Positions 1 to 5,837 of a stretch of 11,343 nt of DNA are shown one piece after another (positions within the stretch are counted from its first letter, which is position 1; each line of letters begins with the position of its first letter). Under the pieces are notes generated by a model that saw only the letters and a program-made list of their open reading frames with translations, did not search any database and was not told the origin of the DNA. Both the position numbers and the translations under genes were made by a program. Source of the DNA: Planctomycetota bacterium (GTDB lineage: Bacteria > Planctomycetota > Phycisphaerae > WQYP01); NCBI GenBank assembly GCA_021798635.1, contig JAJZGH010000127.1:1-11343 (forward strand). The letters are read 5' to 3'.

Positions 1-99
1 ATCATCGATACAGGGAGCCGCCGTGCGGGTGCTTGGTCCCGGAACGTATTTGAACGCCGCCCGGGCGCAAACGCCACAGTTGCAGGCAGTGTAAATGCA
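1..99. other. Left-edge stretch downstream of the ureF-like gene, no gene recognised
   Basis: This short stretch follows the stop codon of the ureF-like gene on the minus strand. I looked for the start of ureG (a GGPVGSGKT P-loop) or of ureD, the usual partners, and saw neither in any minus frame. One minus frame and one plus frame stay open to the window edge, but their translations resemble no family I know. What lies beyond the edge is unknown. Confidence 0.4.
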
Positions 100-753
100 C
101 TACCAGCGGTTTACGACAGAAGCGACGACTTGCGATGGTGGCAGCGCATGAATGGTTTCCGGGCGGCAGGCGGCGCAGTGATAGGCCAAGTCGGTAATTT
201 CACCCTGCAACTGCGAGAGTAGTTTTAATACCACCGTTTCATCGAGAGGAATCGCGGTGACCGCCGCGCGGATAATGGCTTTGGCGGCACTGAACAAACA
301 GAGAGCAATGGCTCGGACTTCCTGAGCTGTCGTTTCACTTACCAACGCGCCAAAGGCCATAGCATGATGCAAATCGGTGCGCGGTGCCAAAGAATCTACT
401 TGCCCGTGCATGGCTTGTGCCCAATCCCAGCGGCGGGAAAGCTCCCACAAATGCGCCCCGAGTTCCAGTGAGGCCGCTTTAATATCCGCCGGCACCTGCG
501 GCCCGGATAGGCAGGATGCCAACTGCGGCAATTCCGCCAAATCCCCCTGACGCGCCGCCTTAAATGCCCAGCCAACGGCTACGCCGTCACTGGGGCCAAT
601 GGACGACTTCAGACCGGCCTCAAGAAGCTGGACAATCTGCTGCTCTGACCGCAAAAGCCCGCGCCGGGCCAGATCATTAATTTGAAAACAGTGAGCGTAT
701 CCGCCGATGGTGGGGCCGGAATCAACCAATTGCATCAGACCAAGTACATTCAA
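100..753 (-). CDS. ureF: UreF-like urease accessory protein, C-terminally short
   Basis: Probable UreF, the helical accessory protein that with UreD/UreH and the GTPase UreG delivers nickel to apo-urease in the cytoplasm. Seen in the 217-residue product: an N-terminal motif MQLVDSGPTIGGYAHC (residues 7-22) that matches the UreF signature of type LxQxxDSxxPxGGFxHS, a mostly helical middle, then HHAMAFGAL (129-137), matching the conserved H.xx.GxL segment, and AVTAIPLDET (164-173), matching the conserved V+xxPLxQT stretch. The usual C-terminal HExLYSRLFRS tail is missing: the protein stops after VVNRW. That tail contacts UreH and UreG in known complexes, so function may be altered. The start is TTG at 753, with GGAG nine bases upstream and an in-frame stop not far before it; the next in-frame ATG (codon 7) lies inside the conserved motif and has no ribosome site. 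No other urease gene is visible. Alternative: a divergent UreF paralogue with another role. Confidence 0.7.
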   Translation of the reverse strand: MNVLGLMQLVDSGPTIGGYAHCFQINDLARRGLLRSEQQIVQLLEAGLKSSIGPSDGVAVGWAFKAARQGDLAELPQLASCLSGPQVPADIKAASLELGAHLWELSRRWDWAQAMHGQVDSLAPRTDLHHAMAFGALVSETTAQEVRAIALCLFSAAKAIIRAAVTAIPLDETVVLKLLSQLQGEITDLAYHCAACRPETIHALPPSQVVASVVNRW

Positions 754-1108
754 CGCCTGAATCTCCGGTTCAGTGTCATACCCTCATCCTATATTATTGT
801 ATCGTATCATCCCGTCAGATCACAATAACATTTCATCAGAAGTCGTGTGGAGTGCCGCGCGATTGAGAAAAGCGGGATTTGTGCGCCTGGGCAAGCCGCG
901 TGGCACCAGAATGCCGAGGAACCTGGAACCTGGAATCTGGAATTGGGCATCTCGGATCTCGCATTTAGCATCCGGCATGTTACGGAAGCGCTGGCGCTAC
1001 TATTTAGCATTCCCGGCAGGATAAACCCACCGGCTCGCCTGTACCTCGTCTTCTAACTTCTAACTCCTAACTCCTGCATTCTCGTTATCACCTGTCCCCT
1101 GTAACCTG
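754..1108. other. Intergenic region between ureF-like gene and rpiA
   Basis: No protein-coding gene is supported here. Short open frames on both strands translate the repeat units and look like no known protein. The right part (918-1108) is composite repeat cassette A and the left part (796-825) holds the candidate ureF promoter. The stretch 826-917 holds nothing I recognise, and no terminator with a T-run is visible after rpiA. Confidence 0.6.
796..825 (-). promoter_or_regulatory. Candidate sigma-70-type promoter for the ureF-like gene
   Basis: Read on the minus strand, TTGTGA (825-820) and TACAAT (801-796) are 18 bases apart and match the -35 and -10 consensus at 4/6 and 5/6 positions. Transcription would begin near 789, giving a leader of about 35 bases before the TTG start at 753. 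This agrees with the gene being transcribed separately from rpiA. It is a sequence match only. Confidence 0.4.
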
Positions 1109-1116
1109 TCACCTAA
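918..1116. repeat. Composite heptamer-repeat cassette, copy A
   Basis: First of three related intergenic elements in the window. On the plus strand it begins with ten degenerate 7-bp units: GGAACCT at 918 and 925, GGAATCT at 932, GGAATTG at 939, one extra G, then GCATCTC 947, GGATCTC 954, GCATTTA 961, GCATCCG 968 and GCATGTT 975. It continues with the core inverted repeat AGCGC-TG-GCGCT (987-998) and CTATTT. The block CCCGGCAGG...ACCCACCGGCTCGCC spans 1012-1039. A pyrimidine-rich 7-bp array closes it: TTCTAAC 1051 and 1058, TCCTAAC 1065, TCCTGCA 1072, then CACCTGT 1089, CCCCTGT 1096, AACCTGT 1103 and CACCTAA 1110. The last units overlap the 3' end of rpiA. Origin and function are unknown. Confidence 0.8.
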
Positions 1117-1834
1117 CGGCACGGCGCAGCGTCTGCACCGTGCCGTCAAAGTTCGCAACCAGCACTTCATCGGCCTTGTTGAGAAACAGTCCGGTTTCAA
1201 TGGTGCCGGGGATATTGCGTATGGTCTGATCCAGAATTTCCGGTTGCAGGAGTTGCGCATCGGATGGATCAAAGCGGGCGTGCAGCAGGGGATTGCCATT
1301 ATCCGTGCGGAAGAGTTCCCCGCTGGCGGTCATGCGCGGCGTGGCGGTGGCCCCAATAGCGGCCAAGGCTCGCACCACCACCGGCATGGCGAATTCCACC
1401 ACCTCGACAAAAACCGGAAAGCGCGATCCCAGATGTTCCACAAGCTTTTCCTGGCCCACAACCACCACATACCGCTGGGCAATGGACGCAATAACTTTTT
1501 CCCGCAGTAAATCACCGCCTCCGCCCTTCGTAAGATTGAGCGACGGGTCCACTTCATCGGCGCCATCCACCGCAATATCCAACCGGGTTATATTTTCCAA
1601 GCGGCCCAGCGGTATACCAACTTCAACCGCCAGCCGGGCTGTGGATTCAGAGGTAGGAATTCCGACGATCTCCAAACCATTTTCCCGCACGCGCTTGGCC
1701 AGCATTTTTACAAACGCATGGGATGCCTTGCCGCTGCCCAGACCCACCGCCTGTCCATTGGTAATAAGCTCCGCCGCCATGGCTCCAATGGCGTGCAACT
1801 GTTCGGGGGTGGCAATTCTAGCGGCTTGCGTCAT
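1109..1834 (-). CDS. rpiA: Ribose-5-phosphate isomerase A
   Basis: Interconverts ribose 5-phosphate and ribulose 5-phosphate in the non-oxidative pentose phosphate pathway (cytoplasm), supplying ribose for nucleotide synthesis. The 241-residue product has the family motifs in order: phosphate loop GLGSGKASHAF (31-41), PTSEST (60-65), DGADEVD (90-96), KGGGGDLLREK (103-113) and IPGTIETGLF (208-217). The catalytic set matches the E. coli enzyme in identity and spacing (E. coli D81, D84, K94, E103; here D90, D93, K103, E112). The loop reads GLGSGKAS instead of the usual GLGTGST, a variant substitution. ATG at 1834 is preceded by AAGGA with a 6-base gap. It is the last gene of the purQ-recJ-rpiA run, 34 bp after recJ. 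Its final codons and TGA stop lie within the heptamer array of cassette A, so the extreme C-terminus (RAVR) may have been reshaped by the repeat. Identification is firm. Confidence 0.96.
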   Translation of the reverse strand: MTQAARIATPEQLHAIGAMAAELITNGQAVGLGSGKASHAFVKMLAKRVRENGLEIVGIPTSESTARLAVEVGIPLGRLENITRLDIAVDGADEVDPSLNLTKGGGGDLLREKVIASIAQRYVVVVGQEKLVEHLGSRFPVFVEVVEFAMPVVVRALAAIGATATPRMTASGELFRTDNGNPLLHARFDPSDAQLLQPEILDQTIRNIPGTIETGLFLNKADEVLVANFDGTVQTLRRAVR

Positions 1835-1868
1835 TGAGCATCCTTTTGATCAATACCAGTAAAAAAAC

Positions 1869-3692
1869 TTACAACTTCGTTAATACAACATCAGCGGTTG
1901 GCGACACGGTGGTTTCACCATGCAAAGATCGCCCGTCACTGCGGGAAAAATCAATGATATGCAGTTCCGCCTGCGGTTGCTGATAATAATGACTTACACT
2001 GGCATGGACCACCAGGTCAAGCATCATTCCGACCGTCAGCAGCGGTTCAGCATCGCCTAATCCGAATCCCACAGCCCGGAAACGGCGGTCATTTATTTTC
2101 AGTTGCAGCATCATATGCGTTCCGCGTGCGCCCATGCGGCGTGGCGGTACGGCAACCTGAACCTTGCGAATGAGAAGTTTGGGCTTCGTATTGCCGCAGC
2201 CAAAGGGAGCCATCGCTTCCAGTTCACTAAAGGCCTGACAATCAAGATCAGATGGTTCCAGTTCCCCATCAATATTCAAACAGGGCGTCAGGCCGTCAGC
2301 GGGTTGCACCTCTTTGGCATAGTCGCAAAATTTTCGGGTAAAGGCATCGAGTTGTGCGGTGTGCATTTTTATGCCCGCCGCCGCCGCATGGCCGCCGCCG
2401 CTTATTAACAGATCGCGGCAATGCGCAACGGCTTCATGCAGGGCAAAACCGGGAATGCTGCGTCCGCTGCCGCTGATGGTCGTTCCATCATCCGTCAGCA
2501 CAAAGGCGGGGCGGTTGAAGTGATCCACCAGCCGGGCGGCCACAATTCCCACCACGCCGGAGTGCCAGCCCCGTTGGCACAGCACCAGTGCTGCGGGAAG
2601 CTGCGGTAACTGCCGGACAAACTCCATGGCTTCAGCGGTTATTTTCCGCTCGGTATTCTGCCGTTCCTTGTTTTTCGTCTCCAGATATTCCGCCAGTTCA
2701 TCAGCGCGGCCGCTATCTTCTGTGGTGAGCAGTTCGACGGCCATATTCGCATGACCCATCCTGCCCGCGGCATTAAGCCGGGGTGCCAGAGAAAAACCCA
2801 CCGCCGTACCATCAATGCTGCGATTTTCAAATCCCGCTACACGGATCAGCGCTTTGATGCCGACCATATTGCATCGCGATAATTGCTTTAAGCCGTAACT
2901 GACCAGAATGCGATTTTCATCCAGCAGTGGCACCACATCCGCGATTGTAGCCAGAGCAGTCAAGGCGGTAAAGTCAATTAACATATCTCGATATATTGTT
3001 GAAAGCTTGTTGGAACCGCACAGTTTTACCGCGATGGCCCAGACCAGTTTGTACGCCACACCGGCCCCGCATAATTGGGTATTTCCGGTTGCACAGCCGT
3101 GCAACCGCGGGTGGACAATAGCATGCGCCGGCGGTAATGAGGCCTCATATTCATGATGATCGGTGATGACGACGGTCATACCCGCATCGCGGCCGGCCTG
3201 CACCGCCTGCACCGCGGTAATGCCGCAGTCCACAGTCAGCAGCAGGCGTGTGCCCCGCTGGGCAATATCTTTCACCGCATCAATGGATAATCCATAGCCT
3301 TCCTCAATTCGGTGGGGGATATAAGTATCAAAGTCCGCACCGGCAGCCGTAAGCAGGCGGTGCAGCATCGTGGTGCCGGTTATGCCGTCCACATCATAAT
3401 CACCATACACCGTGATTTTGTCCTTCTGTTTTATCGCCTGGGCCACCAGTTCCGCACAGGCGTCCATACCGGGAATGCTCTGGGGAAGAAGAATATTCTT
3501 GAATTCCGGCTCCAGAAAGTGCCGGGCACATTCCGGATTTCCCATGTCTCGTGCCAAGAGCAGCCGGGCGGTCAACGGGTGACGGCCAAGGCTGCGCGAC
3601 AAGGCGCTAACCTGCTGACTATCAGCCACGGATTGCGGCAGATTCCATTGCCGCTTGAGGAAGCTATGCGGTTTTATGCTTGACATGCTCAA
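1869..3692 (-). CDS. recJ: Single-stranded-DNA-specific exonuclease RecJ
   Basis: RecJ degrades single-stranded DNA 5' to 3' in recombinational repair (RecFOR pathway), mismatch repair and stalled-fork processing. The 607-residue product has the DHH-superfamily motifs in order: DYDVDG (98-103), DCGI (155-158), DHHEYE (178-183), a CGAGVAYKL segment (208-216), TIADVVPLLDENR (249-261), then the DHHA1 part with WHSGVVGIVAARL (376-388), SGSGRS (407-412) and GGGHAAAAG (432-440). An OB-fold-like C-terminal region follows. Length is normal for the family. The start deserves note: GGAGGT (3705-3700) lies 7 bases before a TTG at 3692 but 13 bases before the first ATG at 3686, so TTG is favoured; both give nearly the same protein (MSMSSIKP or MSSIKP). 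It lies 42 bp after purQ and 34 bp before rpiA, consistent with one operon. Confidence 0.96.
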   Translation of the reverse strand: MSMSSIKPHSFLKRQWNLPQSVADSQQVSALSRSLGRHPLTARLLLARDMGNPECARHFLEPEFKNILLPQSIPGMDACAELVAQAIKQKDKITVYGDYDVDGITGTTMLHRLLTAAGADFDTYIPHRIEEGYGLSIDAVKDIAQRGTRLLLTVDCGITAVQAVQAGRDAGMTVVITDHHEYEASLPPAHAIVHPRLHGCATGNTQLCGAGVAYKLVWAIAVKLCGSNKLSTIYRDMLIDFTALTALATIADVVPLLDENRILVSYGLKQLSRCNMVGIKALIRVAGFENRSIDGTAVGFSLAPRLNAAGRMGHANMAVELLTTEDSGRADELAEYLETKNKERQNTERKITAEAMEFVRQLPQLPAALVLCQRGWHSGVVGIVAARLVDHFNRPAFVLTDDGTTISGSGRSIPGFALHEAVAHCRDLLISGGGHAAAAGIKMHTAQLDAFTRKFCDYAKEVQPADGLTPCLNIDGELEPSDLDCQAFSELEAMAPFGCGNTKPKLLIRKVQVAVPPRRMGARGTHMMLQLKINDRRFRAVGFGLGDAEPLLTVGMMLDLVVHASVSHYYQQPQAELHIIDFSRSDGRSLHGETTVSPTADVVLTKL

Positions 3693-3699
3693 GGTGTTG

Positions 3700-3705
3700 A
3701 CCTCC
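3700..3705 (-). promoter_or_regulatory. Strong ribosome binding site that selects a TTG start for recJ
   Basis: On the minus strand GGAGGT is a near-perfect Shine-Dalgarno sequence. The spacing is 7 bases to TTG at 3692 and 13 to ATG at 3686. Standard spacing favours the TTG, although the ATG two codons later cannot be excluded. Confidence 0.6.
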
Positions 3706-3734
3706 GTGTCCTGGTGTTGGTAAAACCGCGGTTA

Positions 3735-4550
3735 TTACACGGTCACAACCATGGAACTGTGAACATATCTAACTGCATTTTCAAATAATTGCAGGCCATC
3801 GGGTGCAGCGGCACCATCAAGCCGGGTCCAGAATGGATGGTGGCGACGATGAATAAATCGTTCCGGGTGCGGCATTAAGCCCAAAATCCGCCCCGTGGTA
3901 TCGCATATTCCGGCAACGGCTCCGGCGCTGCCGTTGGGGTTTTCCGGAAAATCTGTCGCCGGGTTTCCATTTTCGCAGGTGTAACGGAAGACAATCTGAT
4001 CATTGGCTTCCAAGGCGTCCATAATGGCCTGATCCCGCACGGCAAATCGCCCTTCACCGTGGGCCACCGGCAGTAGCAGAGATTTCCCCGGTTCGATCCA
4101 TTTGCAAACAGATGATTGAGATTGTAACCGCACCCAGCGGTCCTCAAAGCGAGCCTGGGAATTATGCGTCAGGGTGGTGGTAAATATGTCTGATGATTCC
4201 AACTGCGGCAGCGGACCCGGCAGCAAGCCGGCCTTGACCAGCACCTGAAATCCATTGCACACACCCAGAATCATCTTGCCATCGCGCACCCATTGCTCCA
4301 GCGGCTCGCGCAGGTGATGCAGCAATTCATTGGCCAGGATTTTTCCGCTGGCAATATCATCCCCGTAGGAAAATCCGCCGGGAAAGCCCAATATCTGATA
4401 GTCGGTCAATTGCCCCGGCTCGGCCAGCAGGCGGTGAATATGCACCGTTTCCACCACGGCCCCAGCGCATTGAAAGGCCAGGGAGAGTTCCTTATCACAG
4501 TTCGTGCCCGCAGTTCGCAGCAGCAGCACTCGGACAGTTGATGATTCCAT
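3735..4550 (-). CDS. purQ: Phosphoribosylformylglycinamidine synthase, glutaminase subunit PurQ
   Basis: The class I glutamine amidotransferase subunit of FGAM synthase, which releases ammonia from glutamine for step four of purine synthesis and works with PurL (and often PurS), neither of which is in the window. Numbering from the ATG at 4550 (271 residues): VLLLRTAGTNCDKE near the N-terminus, the oxyanion region GFPGGFSYGDD (55-65), nucleophile Cys98 in GVCNGFQ, HGEGRF (164-169), NPNGS (204-208), and the His-Glu pair in MPHPER (226-231). At about 270 residues it is longer than the roughly 227-residue Bacillus type and resembles the long PurQ of Planctomycetota and some other phyla. I chose ATG at 4550 because AAGGA lies 7 bases before it. 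A TTG six codons upstream has no ribosome site and falls next to the predicted transcription start. The gene ends with two stops in a row (TAATAA) and heads the purQ-recJ-rpiA run. Confidence 0.95.
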   Translation of the reverse strand: MESSTVRVLLLRTAGTNCDKELSLAFQCAGAVVETVHIHRLLAEPGQLTDYQILGFPGGFSYGDDIASGKILANELLHHLREPLEQWVRDGKMILGVCNGFQVLVKAGLLPGPLPQLESSDIFTTTLTHNSQARFEDRWVRLQSQSSVCKWIEPGKSLLLPVAHGEGRFAVRDQAIMDALEANDQIVFRYTCENGNPATDFPENPNGSAGAVAGICDTTGRILGLMPHPERFIHRRHHPFWTRLDGAAAPDGLQLFENAVRYVHSSMVVTV

Positions 4551-4576
4551 GAAGCAATCCTTTTCCAACCGGAGGC

Positions 4577-4606
4577 ATTATCGCACCGAAGTGGTCGAGA
4601 ACTCAA
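4577..4606 (-). promoter_or_regulatory. Candidate promoter for the purQ-recJ-rpiA operon
   Basis: On the minus strand TTGAGT (4606-4601) and GATAAT (4582-4577) are separated by 18 bases, a 4/6 and 5/6 match to the sigma-70 consensus. Transcription would begin near 4570, leaving about 20 bases before the purQ ATG. The position fits well with the first gene of the run. It is a sequence match only. Confidence 0.45.
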
Positions 4607-4682
4607 GCGCCCGGGGGAATTACGTCGTCGCGGCACCAAACAACATCGCCGCCAACGCCGTCGCCCCTCTCCGATCACTCTT

Positions 4683-4818
4683 GGAACCTGGAATTTGGCA
4701 TCTCGCATCTCGCTTTTAGCATTTTCTGGAAGCGCTGGCGCTGCTATTTTTCTGGCCCAGCAAGGCCGCCAATTCCTACCGTCTACTAACTCCTTAACCC
4801 GCGAACCCGTTACCCCTG
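4683..4818. repeat. Composite heptamer-repeat cassette, copy B
   Basis: Second copy, same orientation as copy A. Heptamers: GGAACCT 4683, GGAATTT 4690, one extra G, GCATCTC 4698 and 4705, GCTTTTA 4712, GCATTTT 4719. The core inverted repeat AGCGC-TG-GCGCT (4731-4742) follows and then GCTATTT. The CCGGCAGG...CCACCGGCTCGCC block of copies A and C is absent; TCTGGCCCAGCAAGGCCGCC sits at its place. The pyrimidine-rich 7-bp array reads TACCGTC 4777, TACTAAC 4784, TCCTTAA 4791, CCCGCGA 4798, ACCCGTT 4805, ACCCCTG 4812, with ACCCCTGCC then repeated as a 9-mer. It lies between purQ and the hypothetical gene at 5030-5593. Confidence 0.75.
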
Positions 4819-4869
4819 CCACCCCTGCCAACGGTTACTAGACCGCGTGGGGCGGAGGCCTGGTTTTAC

Positions 4870-4886
4870 GTGCCGATGATCGGCAC
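4870..4886. repeat. 17-bp perfect palindrome, operator-like
   Basis: GTGCCGAT-G-ATCGGCAC is a perfect inverted repeat with a single central base. Odd-centred palindromes of this length are typical of binding sites for dimeric regulators; as RNA it could form a 6-bp stem with a 5-base loop. It is not followed by a T-run on either strand, so it is not an intrinsic terminator. Its partner protein, if any, is unknown. Confidence 0.5.
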
Positions 4887-4907
4887 ACAATTTCACACCG
4901 CACACAA

Positions 4908-4921
4908 CGGGCGGCCGCCCG
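4908..4921. repeat. 14-bp GC-only palindrome
   Basis: CGGGCGGCCGCCCG is fully self-complementary. It lies 21 bases to the right of the 17-bp palindrome, in the region downstream of the minus-strand gene that ends at 5030. It could be a structural element or chance in GC-rich DNA; no T-run follows it. Confidence 0.4.
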
Positions 4922-5029
4922 CACGCGGCAAAACAACCCACAATAAAGGCCGGCCCAGACACCGCTGCACTATTTAGGATGGGTAATGGATCAGTACCGC
5001 GACAGCGTCACGCCTATTTTTGCATTTGT

Positions 5030-5593
5030 TTAGAGGCACATCCACATGAAAACTACTTTACTTTCGCTCAACGCGTGCGTGCACATAATGGCCAGTTCCT
5101 GCAGGAAATGCTGCACCGCTTCAGGCGGCCAGCCGCCATACTCCCTTGTAAATTCCTCGGTCGCGGCCCATCGCGCCCCAATGGATCGCAACTCGGTTGG
5201 GGCCAGCTCGGCGAGTTTCCGCGCCATATCCTGAGGAACCTCCGAGACCCAAGGCCCATCCTCGCTTGCCTGACAGACAAAATCGCTCATGAATGCGGGA
5301 TCGGCCTTGACGCCCGTTAGGATCCCGTAGAGCGTGCCCATCTTGACGGTATCAATTCCCTTCGCGTCTATCCCTGCGAAATCCTTACTGGGGTTGAGCG
5401 ACCGGCACACAAGCTCGGCCTCATTTCTTTTAACTGCCACGAAATCGGTCAGTACGCCCATAGCGAAGTATACCCCATTTGCCCAGTTGTCCTGTGGAGC
5501 GCCGACAAGGAGCATCCGATGATCCACCAGTTTATCCACCGCTACACCTTTCGCAAACTTAATTGTGCAACCGGCGTCTGGTCGGAAAACCAT
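5030..5593 (-). CDS. Hypothetical protein bracketed by repeat cassettes
   Basis: I do not recognise the family. The 187-residue product has no signal peptide and no membrane segment, so it is probably cytoplasmic. It has an N-terminal mixed region with hydrophobic strands (RMLLVGAP, 26-33; GVYFAMGVLTDFVAV, 40-54). A helical C-terminal third follows, with QDMARKLAEL (121-130), an aromatic patch RWAATEEF (141-148), GGWPPEAVQHFLQEL (153-167) and an unusual ending VVFMWMCL. Cysteines occur at 9, 63, 107, 171 and 186, without a metal-site pattern. The ATG at 5593 has only a weak ribosome site (GAAAG). The gene stands alone, with more than 240 bases of repeat-bearing DNA on each side, between cassettes B and C. 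The length of uninterrupted frame and the sensible amino-acid composition support a real gene. Function cannot be assigned from sequence. Confidence 0.7.
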   Translation of the reverse strand: MVFRPDAGCTIKFAKGVAVDKLVDHRMLLVGAPQDNWANGVYFAMGVLTDFVAVKRNEAELVCRSLNPSKDFAGIDAKGIDTVKMGTLYGILTGVKADPAFMSDFVCQASEDGPWVSEVPQDMARKLAELAPTELRSIGARWAATEEFTREYGGWPPEAVQHFLQELAIMCTHALSESKVVFMWMCL

Positions 5594-5610
5594 CTAATCT
5601 TTCAAATCCG

Positions 5611-5791
5611 TAACTTGGAACTGGGAATGCTGCGAAAGCGTGGCGCTGCTATTTTCCCCGGCAGGTTAAACGTGCCGACAGAATTCCCGGTGGGATAAAC
5701 CCACCGGCTCGCCCGCATCCCCTGTTTTCTAACTACCAACTGGACGATCGTCGATCCTTTTTTTACTCATTATTCATTACCCATTACTCAT
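5611..5791. repeat. Composite heptamer-repeat cassette, copy C
   Basis: Third copy, same orientation. The first array is reduced to GGAACTG 5617 and GGAATGC 5624. The core reads AGCG-TG-GCGCT (5637-5647), one base shorter than in copies A and B, followed by GCTATTTT. CCCGGCAGG-TTAAAC follows, and then a second block containing a perfect hairpin: arms CCGGTGGG (5687-5694) and CCCACCGG (5700-5707) around ATAAA, ending in CTCGCCC. The second array is split: TTCTAAC 5727 and TACCAAC 5734, then after a 23-base interruption TACTCAT 5764, TATTCAT 5771, TACCCAT 5778 and TACTCAT 5785, in exact 7-bp register. It lies between the small membrane protein gene and the hypothetical gene at 5030-5593. Confidence 0.8.
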
Positions 5792-5837
5792 TGAAAAACA
5801 TCCCAGCTTCTAGTGCCCGTAACCTTCCCCGCCTGCG

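Larger units (their letters stand above)
4551..5029. other. Intergenic region upstream of purQ with cassette B and two palindromes
   Basis: A long stretch without a supportable gene; open frames here are short and read through repeat units. From left to right it holds the candidate purQ promoter (4577-4606), repeat cassette B (4683-4818 and a degenerate C-rich tail to about 4830), a 17-bp palindrome (4870-4886), a 14-bp GC-rich palindrome (4908-4921) and about 100 bases with nothing I recognise. No terminator with a T-run is visible after the minus-strand gene that ends at 5030. Confidence 0.6.

Noticed and set aside
1..99. Start of ureG or ureD after the ureF-like gene
   Set aside because: No P-loop GGPVGSGKT or UreD-like start is seen in any minus frame; the sequence is too short to decide more.
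773..1056. Short plus-strand open frames between the ureF-like gene and rpiA
   Set aside because: They translate the heptamer arrays and intergenic core, have no ribosome site and resemble no protein.
1861..1871. Seven-A run just after recJ (T-run on the minus strand) as an intrinsic terminator between recJ and rpiA
   Set aside because: No stable stem precedes it, and the 34-bp gap with a clear rpiA ribosome site fits a continuous operon.
4551..5029. tRNA or other structured RNA gene in the long gap upstream of purQ
   Set aside because: The palindromes present do not assemble into a cloverleaf and no T-loop GGTTCGA-type sequence is seen.
4979..5320. Plus-strand open frame opposite the hypothetical gene at 5030-5593
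   Set aside because: It is antisense to a longer, better-composed frame and has no ribosome site or recognisable motif.
5743..5764. Palindrome GACGATCGTC followed by a run of seven T, terminator-like on the plus strand
   Set aside because: No plus-strand gene lies upstream, the longest stem adjoining the T-run is only about 4 bp, and the flanking genes are on the other strand, for which no T-run follows.
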